A stretch of 64,000 nt of DNA from Aricia agestis (lineage: Eukaryota > Arthropoda > Insecta > Lepidoptera > Lycaenidae), in assembly GCF_905147365.1 (NCBI RefSeq), contig NC_056409.1, positions 4,593,001 to 4,657,000 on the forward strand, given 5' to 3'. Numbering within the stretch: the stretch's first letter is position 1; each line of letters begins with the position of its first letter. The position numbers and the translations under genes were made by a program. The notes under the pieces were generated by a model that searched no databases, was not told the origin of the DNA, and was given only the letters and a program-made list of their open reading frames with translations. Shown here piece after piece: positions 33,824-46,800 of the stretch.

Positions 33824-34722
33824 TGTAAACACTTTTTCTTCCTATTTACCACTCTTTTCACATAAGTTTGTTTATTTTTTTGCATTGAATAACCCACTGC
33901 CTGCACTTTCTGGCACACAAATCACAATCAGCTGTTCATGTTGACAGTTTGCATTTAGATATTTGCATTCTGTATCTACCTACTCGGTCGTCGTACTGCT
34001 TGGTGCGACTGTGGTGGAAACACTATTTTTACTATCTTACAATAAAAAGTACACTGAACTAAATAAGTGGTAAATACGGGTAAATAAGACTGATAAAATA
34101 ATATAAGTCAAATAATTTTCGCGAAGCAAATTGCAAGGTGACATTTGACAATAGACATTAGACATTGACATTTTGCATGTCATTGTCATCATTGCAACAT
34201 GCAATTGTCAAAATAATGCATGAATGCGGGTGATTACTGATTGCATCATTGGGTGATTCTCGAATGCCGATTGGTTCTTTCTTTGTTGTTTAAAAATAAA
34301 TGAATGAAAAAGAAAATCAGTACGCAAAAATTAAAGTGAAAAGGAGCGATACATTCTCCACGCGTGCAAAAGAGACAACAATATTTTCTAATCGTGGAAT
34401 AATTTTGTGTATCTATTTTTCAACGTTTTATAAACTGTGAATGCTAAAATAATAACTTTTGTCGCTAAATAATGTCCGGCATAACATAATTTTGCACTTA
34501 TAGTGTAGGGGATGAACAATGCGAATGAAAACAGCAACGTTTCACGGCTTGAGCTCAACCTAGATATCGATTCCTTCGGCGACCGCTAGAGCGCACTCAC
34601 GTCAAATTTAAATATGGCGGAGCGATCAATGAAGTTGTAGTGTGTAGTGTAGTGAAGTCTAGTGTAATAAATTGAAATGGTTAAAATTGTTATATTTGTG
34701 AGTGCTATTAACTAAATGGGCC
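33824..34722. promoter_or_regulatory. divergent promoter region of TM7SF3 and ANKS1
   Basis: 899 bp separate the two start codons, which point away from each other. The region holds both 5' UTRs. Clusters of ttgaca/tgtcaa words sit around 34140-34220, and a CpG-richer part with cggcgaccgctagagcgcac and atggcggagcgatc is at 34575-34630. No TATA box is convincing. Shared control is an inference from arrangement. Confidence 0.5.
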
Positions 34723-34781
34723 ATGGGACGAGGACAAAATTTATTGGATGCTGCAAGGGAGGGCGACGAGCAGACTGTTGA
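34716..34781 (+). other. upstream ORF overlapping the ANKS1 start
   Basis: ATG at 34716 opens a 21-codon frame ending in TGA at 34779-34781, in a different frame from ANKS1. It overlaps the main start 7 nt downstream. Its context (T at -3) is weaker than that of the main ATG (G at -3 and G at +4), so leaky scanning is plausible. Confidence 0.55.
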
Positions 34782-34826
34782 AAAAATACTAGGACAAATA
34801 AATAAAAGGAGTGGTCCATTTCAAAG
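34723..34826 (+). CDS. Anks1: ANKS1 exon 1
   Basis: The start context is gccATGG. It encodes [20 protein letters not shown] and then [14 protein letters not shown]. The donor is aaag|gtgggt, phase 2, completed by T of exon 2 (Ser). Confidence 0.88.
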
Positions 34827-37800
34827 GTGGGTCATGTTTTTACAAATTCATTATTTACTACGGAATATTTCTTCAACTACAAGTGTCTAGCATTGTGAAA
34901 CAAACGACTTATTCTTGTAGCATTTTTTTCGTTCATTTACAAGGTTAATTATTACTGTTTACGTGTGTAGAATTCTTCGACTTATCTTTGACGAATTGTC
35001 TCGTGAATTTTATAGTTTTTCAAGTGGAATAGCTGATTTGTACTTAGATAAATAAGACAGGATGAGACAATCATTAGTATCAATCAGAGAATCTGAGACA
35101 AGGCCTTTATAATAACAGCAAACATGACTTGCTTACTGTTCTTGGCATTAACGATCTGCTTGCAAATTATTTTACCAAAACTGAAAGTAAACTTTTACAA
35201 TCTTATCAACATAAATTACCGTGACTCATACGTTTTAGCATATTCATTAACCAAATAACCACACGTTCAAAATTACGAACATTTACGAGTTAGGTACGAC
35301 TGTAGTAGACGTAGTTTTCCTAATTAGTTTTCTCAGAAGTAATCGATATTTTAGGCAAGTAAGTACCTAGGTTTTCACTGATTATATTTATGTAGAATAA
35401 CATTATGATGTTTATGTTAACATTAAAATACGTTTAACGTTGACTGGTAGAGATTGCTTAGTAGCAATAAGTTCGCCTTTTGTACATCAATTAGTAATAT
35501 TTATTATTGTATCTTTCGTATTATGTACTGTATTTTGGTGTGCAATAAAGAGTTATATTATTTAAATTTTAAATTCTACTTAGAAGAACATTTTCAATTA
35601 CGTGCCCTAGTTTCGCGCTGCAAAAACCATGGTATTGTTGCAGTTGTAATAGAAACACAGTCGTATTCCCATGGGGTAAGGTCGTATATTGCGTGTAACA
35701 TTTCTGTACACGTGATGCAGCTTTATTATGGAAAACAATGGACCTTAGCCAATTATTTTTGAAACAAAGCTGTTGCTATCGATTCTCACGTTGATAGCGA
35801 TAGGATAGCTTGAATTTTACGAAATCCAACTTTGAGTTTTGATGGCTCCGAAACGCGACTGCGCCAAGAGCCCCCTCACCTTAACCCATAAATTAAAGTA
35901 AAATTTAATTACATTCAAGGAAACTGGATGCTGCGGTCCCCCTTTTTGTCTCACGAGAGCAGCTTTAATATTAAAGAAATCGCCACCTGGTGTTCTAAAT
36001 TCATCAAAATATCAGCTAATTTTTTCTGGTTGAAGCGTTTATTTTACTTCAGGATAGATTCTCTTTTTTTCGGTTACAAAAAAGAAGTGAGTAGGTATGT
36101 TTTAAACTTCCAATAGGTAACTGGTAACCCAAACCTACCCAAGACGTGATTATGTATTCGTGTACAAAAGCGCTCGTTGTGGCCTTATCAATAATAAAGG
36201 CACGATTAATCAATTAAAGCGTGAAGCAGTTAAACGGTCGGAAAGCTAATCGTTATCTATTTAAGGAAGTGTACCTTAAGTTAAACCATTCAAGTGGTTG
36301 GCTGGCCGCCAAGCGGGCAACGAACTGTACGGTCGACGGGTACTTTACCACTTTTCGACCTTGTTGCATTGTAATAAGGTCGACGAGTGTGCACCGATCG
36401 CACCATGTGTACGCGACGTGCATCTGCATACGCACTTGACCCGCCTCGGATTTGTGTTTTTTAATCACCGATTGGCGTTCGTTGAAAAATCCTGTTAATC
36501 ATTACTCATGTCGGATGTTACAAGGTCGAGGATGTGAACGTGCCTGTTTCGGAATTCAGAGAAGGTAAACCGTCGGTTCCAAACATAATATTTACCTAAT
36601 TTTCTTGTCTCTGAGACCATAGAAAATGGAATGAACTTACAAAGTGAGTCCCGAAAAATAACTGATTGTGATTACAAAGTCACAATCTCTTCAGCGAGCT
36701 TCGTAAGATGCGATCGATAAAAATTGAATCCATAATGTATTTTTTGCACTTAAAATTAATATTTGTGTAATGGGGTCACGCTGTTACAAAGTAGGCCAGG
36801 CTTTTGTTCTCGAGAAAGTGTTTTTCCGATGCTGAAATTATATTTTAACATATTAAGTACTTCTATTATACCGTGTATTTTATATATTAGACGGTGCCCT
36901 GTATAAAACTATGTAGGTAGATACTAATTGCCATTATTTTGACAAATAAACCCACAAGCTATTATAGAGCTTCCCGTTATAGCAATATATCCTAAAAAAA
37001 CTTATTATTTATCAAAATTTTCGCCAGGGAAATCAAGGCGTGCAGGTGCAAACAGCAAATGCTGAGTGCCTTTTTATTATGAGTTCATTTTGCAAAAAGT
37101 CTGGATAGGTGCTATAGGTATGAGGTATCATTAACTTGGCGCCCAACCGAGCAAACCGGTTTCGGTCTAGATAACGCTATACGAAGGTTTAAGGATCGAC
37201 CTCGAGAAATAGCAGTTTGGACAATCTGCAGTGAGCTGGAATATTTTATTCGATTGAGTACTGATTCTTTTCTGGGGGTTTAGCTGACACCCAGAAACGG
37301 CGATCAAAATGCAAAATAAATATGGAATTGACATGAAATAGGAGTCGAATTTTGAGTTCATAATAATCTGTTCCGCTTGTGTCATGGACCATGAAAATTG
37401 TATGATTTGTAATTGACGATTCTTTAAAGAAGTGAAAAAAGAAAACGTGTTGGCAAAGCCCCCTGATCATAAAACGTAAATAAACATTAGCGCAGCATGC
37501 TATTTTTTATTTTTTACTTCTTGTAGAGCTATATTACTAAAAGGTTCAAGAGTAGTGCATCGAATCTATTGGTGAATACTGAATACACCGTGTACCGACG
37601 ATAAGTGCATACGCTTTTATCTAAAGTATCCCATCTCATCTTTTAGCGATCTCTACGAAAATAGGTCACCATTCCTATCTGTCTTGTCATTTATCTCCGC
37701 GATGTCGTCCTACTGCCTTTATTGTGCCATGCCTACAGATAAAAAAAATTGGGAATGAAAAGAAAAGAAAAAAGAAAAATTTCCAATATATTTTTCCAAT

Positions 37801-40800
37801 TTTTAAATATTTTTCAAATATTTTTCCAAATTGAAATGTAACCAAGATTATATTGTATCCAACAATTCCGTACCCAAAGGGTAAAAACGGGACCCTATTA
37901 CTGAGACTTTGATGTCTGTCCGTCTGTCCGTCTGTCTCCAGGCTGTAACTCAAGAACGGTTATAGCTAGGGAGTTGACATTTTTACATATTATGTATTTC
38001 TGTTGCCGCTATAACAACAAATACTAAAAACAAAATAAATTAAATATTTAAGGAGGGCTCATATACAATAAACGTGATTTTTCAAACATTTTTTGCTCGG
38101 TATCAATGATGACAACAGGTAGGCACTTGAAATCTGCACAAAATACTCAGTTGTATTTATACTTTAATAATTAATAATACAATTTTAATAAAATAAATAA
38201 TTAAGATTGGCTCCCATACAAAAAACACAATTTTTTACTATTTGTGCTCTATAATGGTACGGAACCCTTCGTGCGCGAGTCCAACTCGCACTTGGCTGAT
38301 TATTACTATTTACTATTTCATTTAAACTAATAATTTCAGTAAATAAATATTTTTCCATTATTTTTCCAATTTTCTGAAAAATAAATTGAAAAATTTCCGA
38401 GCTTTGAAATTTTTCGGAAAATTACCCATCACTAGTCGCTGTTTTATAAATATTAACGAATCTGGTTGGCTATGCAACTTTTTGAGAGGAAAGGTTTATT
38501 CTATTATTTAGGTCCCTGCCATCCAGCGAATGGAATACCAAAAATGTAATAGTTACTGGTAGGTACATTGTGCCTAAGTACATACACCGCGGGCTGTACT
38601 TTGCCCACCACCCATCACTGTATTTGTATGGTAACAACTGTGATATAATTATCTGTTACCAACTGCAGCACCATTACCCAATTACTAATTAGTAATTACC
38701 TTTTGGTATTTAAAGTATGCTTATTGCTTCTGCATAATAACACTTTCCGTTGCGTTTCCCTGCAATCAATACTATGCTTGGATAGGCTAGGTTACTACCA
38801 AGGCACTTGCGTAATCAAAATATTAACCTCTATAAGTCTCCATCGGTAAATTTTATTGAGGATGTTCCTTTCTAGAACTTAAGTTCTAGGCCGTATTTCA
38901 ATGCCTGGAACTTATTTCTAGGTCCGTTACGACGATTATGCGACAATTCGACCCAAACGCATCTTGAACTAATATTATTGTAACCCTCCGTATACCTGTA
39001 ACTCCTCTACTGATGTACCAGTAATCAGTACATGATAGAAGAGACGCTGACTTCATAATATGCTTTTAGATTTTTGTCGTAACACTAATATTGTACCGCT
39101 TTATGGAAATGGGAATAAACATTGAAAGGACATGAGAATAGTAAAACTCCTTTGATAAATTCCCTGGTAATCAGCGCGAATTTCTTTGAAAATTCCAGAA
39201 ATCCCATAAAATACGCATATCACCGTACATTTATTGAGCAAATATTTAAATATAAAATGGAGTGTTGTCTATTGCCAAACGAATTGGCTAAGACCGTGGG
39301 CATGGCATCCTGCTAGTGTTCCACGAAGCCGGCCAAACCGGAATCCCACCAATTACAAGCCGTTTCCTGCGACTTTGCGAACTAGGGTAACGCGTCCTGA
39401 AATAATATGGGACACTGTTTTATTTCTACCGCCATAAACTTTAAATAGTCACTTAGAAATTCTAAATTGAAATACGATTTTTGAGTCTGGTGAAGAAAGG
39501 GATAATATATTATTACTTCGATCGCAGATTCCAGGAAATGCTTTTGTATTCTATTGTTGTCGCGATCACCGGTGCTCTTAATATGGGGCTTGAAGAATCA
39601 TGAAGCTTGATATTAGATAAAATCGACCGACTTTCAATTACGATTAGGACTTGGTCTCTATCATGAAAGTGTGGAGGATTAGGTGGTCTTTTAGCGATCA
39701 TCTGAGATTAATGGATATTGATTGCCTTAGAAGATTCTTGTCCTAGACTCCTGGGATATATTTAATTTTATTGCTTACATCTCGTAGTAGCAATGCAGAC
39801 AAAAAAGGACTACTTTTGAAGAACTGCCTGGCTTTGCGAATCTGAGAGAGAAATAAGAAAGGAACACCGCATTGCTTGGCAAAGGGGTGGCGTTCTTGGT
39901 GACAGTGGCCAGTGATAATAAATAATAATATTATGGAAATATACCTACTTAACTCTAAATAGAGCCAATCTAAAATCTCTTGTTTACGTGCTCTTGAACC
40001 ATTTTCCAGTGCTGTTTCTACGTAGGATTATATCTGTCGCTGTCGCCAACTGGTTTAAATAGCCGCTCAATCAAACAGCGGGTTTTGAATCAGCTGTAGT
40101 GTTGAACGTTTTGAGCGACTTAAATATTCGATGAAAAAGCTAGGCGTGTGATTGAATGGCGTTGTTCAGTCAAAGGGCTAGCTGTTGATGGCTTTTTTAA
40201 CCAGTCGACTGCGACATATCTATGGTTATTAGTTATTACGAAACACGGTTTGTGTACAATGGTGTTTTGGTTCGTTTTGAATGGAGCAGAATGTTAAAGT
40301 GTTTGTTGCGCATGAGTCGTACAGCGTACTGCTGACATTCCAATTCAAGTGGCATAAGGCATGCTGATTGTGTAGTGATACTATTTACAAAATTTGCGGT
40401 CTTCCATTTAAAAACATCATCCATAGGATAGAGGCGTCGAGCATGTGAGTAAAATTTGAGTAACCAATACTACGTATTAGCTTTTGTGCTAATAAAGATA
40501 CTGTTAAGACTACTAGTGCTAATTATTAAGACGACAAAGCGAGAATATAAATGAGGGGGAGTCATATTTAACTTATATTACCAGAAATCTGACATGACTG
40601 AAGAAGATGACGTATACGTATAGATTTTAGACGTGGGAGAGCAATGCTTCGGCACGAATGGGCCGGCTCGACCGGAGAAATACCACGTTCTCACAGAAAA
40701 CCGGCGTGAAACAGCGCTTGCGCTGTATTTCGCCGAGTGAGTGAGTTTACCGGAGGCTCAATCCTCTACCCTATAATTCCCTTCCCTACCCTCCCCTATT

Positions 40801-43800
40801 CCCTTCCCTTCCCATCCCTACCCTCCCCTATAACCCTATTCCCTCTTAAAAGGCCGGCAACGCACCTGCAGCTCTTCTGATGCTGCGAGTGTCCATGGGC
40901 GACGGAAGTTGCTTTCCATCAGGTGAACCGTTTGCTTATACAGAAAAAGATTATAGACTGATACGCCTGGTGCAAGGTTTCTTGATTTCCATAGTAAGGA
41001 GTTCTAGTCATTTTTAAATAACATTCAGTACTTTGTCATACTTGTCGTATAATCGCAATCCTGAGTTGCTTAAAGGTTATCTAGACACGCAGGCTTTGCT
41101 TCTCAAGCCTAGTCTGAAGTCTGAACCAATATACATAATTGGTTTTTCATTGGGTTGTGGCGACTATTGAAATTCGGAGAAAACTGTGTCTGACATCATA
41201 GTCTATTTACAATTGGATGTTATTGACTTAACAATAGGAAATCATAAATAAACAGGCGAATGTTCACTGCATGTGGGTATTGTTCTACCTATTGAATTGT
41301 GAATAGAGTTTTAGAGGTTGATAGGTATTAGGATACTCGATAATCGCATGAAATATATTCTGTTGTTAGTGTATGTTAGACTAGATGTCCTTTACCGGGA
41401 GTCAAAGTATCTCCATGCTAAACAGCAAAATCGGTTCAGCGGTTACCATTTTGGAATTAAAATACGATCATTTCATTTCACTACAATATTATCCCATCAA
41501 AAACATCCTGTAAAAAACCAAGTCTCGCAACTCAGTTTTAATTTAAAAAAAAATAATTATGAGATCCATGCAATACCAAGTCGGTTAATTTATTCAGTCC
41601 CTACCTAGGGGACCTTCTGTTTCAAGTTATTACGTAAGTTATTATCATATCAATATTAAAAATCTTTTACGTTTTAAATACAGTATCACACAGCACTACG
41701 TCAATCGCATGGAGTGCAATAGACTAAACAATCTAATAATATAATAATTATGTATAAATTGTAAGATACATTGTGTTTTCATGCGATGTCCAAGTCGATC
41801 TATTTATTTAAAACGTAAAAGATTTTTGATATTGATATGATAATAACTTACGTAATAACTTGAAACAGAAGATCCCCTAGGTAGGGACTGAATAAATTAA
41901 CCGACTTGGTATTGCATGGATCTCATAAATTTTTACGGTATAAAAACTGAGTTGCGAGACTTGGTTTTTTTACAGGATGTTTTTGATGGGATCTCACTTC
42001 TTTTTGTAGAATCCTACTTTTCTCCTTTTTGGTACCTTTTACTACTATAAATATCAATAACGATTTTTATAAGAAACAAATAAAACTAGCAATTAATAAT
42101 AATATAATTATTATGTATACAATATTACTATACTACTTGCCTTTCATGACTATCCAATATCCATACTAATATATTATTATAAATGGGAAAGTGTGTTTGT
42201 TTGTTTGATTGTCCTTCCTTCACGGCCTAGCGAAGCAGCCAATCGACTTGATTTTTGACGTAGACTTAGTTGAAAGGATGAAGAGTAACATAGGCTACTT
42301 TTGGTCTTGGAAAAACGTCAAGTTTCCAAAGGAGGTTTACAAGAATATTCGTACTTTACGCGATTTTTTTAATTCCACGCGAGCGAAGCAGCGGGCAAAA
42401 GCTAGTGCTTCATATATTATATAGATACTATATATACTATTACTTCTTCGAATATACGTACGGAAATATCGATGGTACCGGTACAATGATTCATAAATTG
42501 CAATAAATGTAACTTTGTAATCTTAAACATGTATATGGGATTATAAAGTTATTCACAAAGTTAGAGAAAGCAGAAGAAAACTGGACAGTAATTATGAAAT
42601 GTTTATTAGGTTTTCCCTTAATTAAGACACTAAACACTAGCTAGATATCTCTCTACCGACGATAAACCGGAGATATTGATGGTACGGGTACAATGATTCA
42701 TAAACCGCAAATGTAACTTTGTAATCCTATACATTTATATGGGATTACAAAGTTATTCACGAAGTTAGTGTATCTAGAAAACTGGACAGAAATTTTGAAA
42801 TATTTGAATTTTTCCTTGATTGAGACACTAAACACTAATTATATTCTAAATTTGAAGGTTCTACGTCTGCTAGAAGTGCCTTAGACTTTTGGTTATCGGT
42901 CAGTCAGTCAGTCAGTCAGTCAGTGACAAAATTAAGAAACTTTAACAAGTTACAGTTCTTAAACCACTGGTTCAAATTAAATGAAATTTGAAATATACCG
43001 TGTTTTTACAATGCTTGCTTAGTAACTGAAAATTCAGGCTTGTTGGTTTATCCACAATGAAGTTATAGGGGGTCAAAAAGAGCCTGAATTGGTTCGAGAA
43101 AAGGATGGTACGGCCGTGCCGCTTTTTGCTCGACTTGGCGCAACTTGACTTGGCTTTATAATATCTGGGGGCACTGCCGTGCCCCCAGATATTATAAAGC
43201 CTAAAACTTTGTGTGACCTAATTGGTAATTGGTAGTAAACAAAAACTGCGACAGTAGATTTAAAACAAGACTCAAGCATTAGTTAATACACTCTATTATT
43301 CAAGCAATACCTCCCAAGTTATTTTTTTATACAAAATTGGACTACAAATACGTCTCTAGACTTTTTCTGAACAAGCGGTACCGCAGGGACTGGTGATAGT
43401 TGGTTTATGGACGTTCAGATAGTACAATCAAGGTATCAGCATTTAACATAATATATTATGTAGAGAATAGAGATAGAGTGAGCACATTAATCGATAACGA
43501 TTATTAATCGTTCTATTTCTTAATGAATTAAGAGGATGTAATGGTGCTAGCAAACAAATGTATCAGCATTTTTTTAACATAATATTATATTATTATGTAG
43601 AGAATAGAGATAGAGTAAGCACATTAATCGATAACGATTATTAATCGTTCTACACACACTGGCAAAATTAGCGGAACATTGGTAAAAAGGACCAAAACTT
43701 GAACTCAAGTGGGCCGGACTGTCTGAAAGCCTTTTTTATAGCTTCTAAGCTCATTCAAGAAATAAAATATTGAACAAAACTGGCAAGTTGACAGGTTTTT

Positions 43801-46800
43801 ATAGCAATTATGCCCTAATAAGTGTTTTTCGATTATTGACGTTGTAAGTGTTCCTGATAAGAATGGCGTTTTAGCGGGGTGCAAGGTATGCTCAGCTCAT
43901 TTGATTGTTTGGTTTTTGGAAGAACACATTGCTTAGATACAAAATTAGTGATTTCCCAGCATTTGCGACAGCTAGAGCTGTAACCACGATAGAGAAAGGT
44001 CACACCTACCGTTCGGTCAGTCAGGCCAGGTGTGTCGGCTTCCGTGGTTCATCGTAACTTTCAACGCTTCAGAGAGACTGGATTTTACGTTCGGAGACGA
44101 GAACAAGGCAGATATCGGGTGACAATGGTTCAGGATGACCATTTTGTAAGGAAACAAAACTTAAGAAATCGACCTCAAACTGCTATGCAGACACGAAACC
44201 TGTCGGAACAGGTCCAAGATGAACGTGTAAGTGATTGTACAGTAAGAAGAAGACTCAAAGAAGTTAAATTAAACTCAAAAGTGCCAGCAAGGGCACCAAA
44301 ACTTGAGACAGGACACCGAAGAGCCAGGCTAAGATTTGCGCGTGAACATCAAAATTAGACAAGTGAGTGAAATCTTGTGCTGTACAGTGATGGGAGCAAA
44401 TTCTGTGTACATTGTATTGACAGGCGATAAAGAATATGGATAAATCATAAGGAAAGTTACAGGCCATCAAACTTACCGGAAACAGTGGCCTATGATGCAG
44501 GCTTCGTAATGGTTTGGAGTTGCATATGATTTGGAGCCCGCATGGAGCTGATGATTATAGATGATGGTACTTTGACAGTACAGAGCTATAGCACCGACAT
44601 CCTGGAACTGCATGGTGTGCCTTTTACACAGTTTTAGGTAGTAATTTCAATTTTATGTGCGTCCATAGAGTAAGAAAATCGGGCATTATTACCTAAACGA
44701 TGCTGGCGTAGCCCAGGTGGAGAGGCCAGCGTGGTCTACGGATGTGGATCCGATTGAAGACGTGTGGCACATCAATGGGTGAACGGTACGAGTTAAAACT
44801 CCAGCTCCAAAATGTGTCCAGGAGCTCGAGTTGACGCTACTGGAGGAGTAGGAGAATATCCCACAGGAAATGATTGACTATTAAAATGCAAGCATGGAAT
44901 GGCGTATCCAGGCCCTCTTGAGATCCATAGAAGGCATTACACCAGCATTACACGCTTTTAACATGGCATTTCTTTAATAAAAATGGAGAATTTATCTTAA
45001 AAACTTACTACTGAAATGTCAAAGATTTTCTAATTTTTTGATTTTTGCTGATTTTTTTCTATTTTTCACGTTTTTATGCCCTAAATTTATATAAAATTTA
45101 TTTTTTAATAATCAATTAGTAAATAAATAAATATATAAAAATCAGTGAACAATTTAAAAAAAATTGAAAATTTTGTTATGTTCCTCTAATTTTGCCGGTG
45201 TGTTTATTTCTTAATGAATTAAGAGGTTAAGATGCTAGCAATCGAGGACATAAAGTCGGTTAAAACAACAAAACCAAAATTGGCGTCCGAAATTCGCCAA
45301 ACCAAAACAACAGTTAGGCGGCCACAAAGAGTTCCAACCTGTTGCCTATGATTCATTTCAGTTAGTCACTTGACCGTTGGGCCGAAACGTTGCTTCAATA
45401 TTGACTATACGACTAGGATAGTCAGTACTTCTACTGGTGATAGTGCGTGTTTGTTGACATGTAATTGTGCGATACGTGTGATATGAAGTTTTTTATGTTC
45501 AAAAACGGGAATGCTATGTTTCGGAATTTGAAGCGGAGATATAGGTGAGTGTGACTTTAGTGAATAGGTCGAAAAATATAGATAGATAAGTAGAGTTAAG
45601 CTCTTGCTTGTGCATCATGTTTTTGTATGCTATGCTTTCATGTTAATATTTATCTCTCTGTTACCACTTTAGGCCCCCGGGGAAGACACAGACTAGTTTT
45701 AATCAGCGAAATGTGCCGTTCCCGAATTTCTTCGCAAATAATGATGTTATTTATGTTTTTGTAAATAAATACTTCAAAACGCAGATATTACCCAGATTAG
45801 CCCAGGGTAACACAGAATTAGTCGTAACACAGGCTCTATCTAGTATCTACTAATACTAGACTATTAGGCACTATAATGTCTCAATTAAACTCCTAGTTAA
45901 GTAGGTGGTTAACTCAGAGCCTAATAACTGTAATTGTTGCGATGTACTTATAAGTTAATAGGTAAACATTCCTGTCGTTGACACAGGAAAAGCTAGTAAA
46001 ATGGAGTTTGTTTTAATGTTTGCTGACGTAGGAAATCTATACTAATATTATAAATGCGAAAGTGTATGATCTGTCTGTCTGTCTGTCTGTCTCGCTTTCA
46101 CGCCAAAACTACCGAACCGATTGTAATGAAATTTTGTATACAAATAGTCTAAAACCTGAGAAAGAACACTACTTTTTTACTGAAAAAAAGCGTTGTAAGG
46201 GGGTGAAAATGCGTAAATTTGTTCAAATTAAGTTAGTTCTAAAAATTCATAATAGATGGCGCCGTGCGTCTCCTACATCGCGCTAACGCTTGCCCAAAAG
46301 TCTTTCTATAAGAGGTGGTATTATCTTATGTTCCATTTTCGATTTTTTTCGATTAAACTTATCAATGATAAATAGTTTATGGGTAAAGTTGTGTAATTGG
46401 GGGGCTAAATAAGCTTAATTTGGCATAAAATATAAAGTTTAATTAAAAAAATTGAAATATTATGTGCACACTGCACAGCTGTTTTGATTTAAGGGGTACC
46501 AGGGTTTTTTTTTTATAAAAGCTTTTGACACCAATTTTGTTGACATCGCGCGCTATAAACTGAAGTCCACGCGGACGAAGTCGCGGGCAACAGCTAGTTA
46601 CTCATAAATCGTAATCGTATTATGTAATGACAAATGATTAATACCCATACTAATGTGTGTGTGGTTGTTACTCCTTCCCGTTCAACCAGCTGAATTCATT
46701 TTTCTGAAATTTGGTATGGATATACGTCAAGTATCTGGAAAGGAATAGTATACTTTTTATCCCGGAAAAATGGACGGTTCCCGCGCGATGTACGAATTTT

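Larger units (their letters stand above)
43434..45240 (+). repeat. tandem duplication, second copy split by a Tc1-like element
   Basis: Copy 1 is at about 43434-43560. Copy 2 runs from about 43561 and resumes after the transposon to about 45240. Both share agaatagagatagagt, gcacattaatcgataacgat and ttcttaatgaattaagagg. In copy 1 the site reads cgttcTAtttc; in copy 2 the element sits exactly between the two TAs. Confidence 0.85.

Noticed and set aside
34716..34781. First ATG as the ANKS1 start
   Set aside because: It is out of frame with the conserved [12 protein letters not shown] sequence and stops after 21 codons.
42899..42924. CRISPR-like regular repeats
   Set aside because: It is a simple CAGT microsatellite; no spaced direct repeats occur anywhere in the window.
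44032..44358. 108-codon frame as a host gene
   Set aside because: It has Tc1 transposase motifs and lies between transposon termini; the downstream part is broken.
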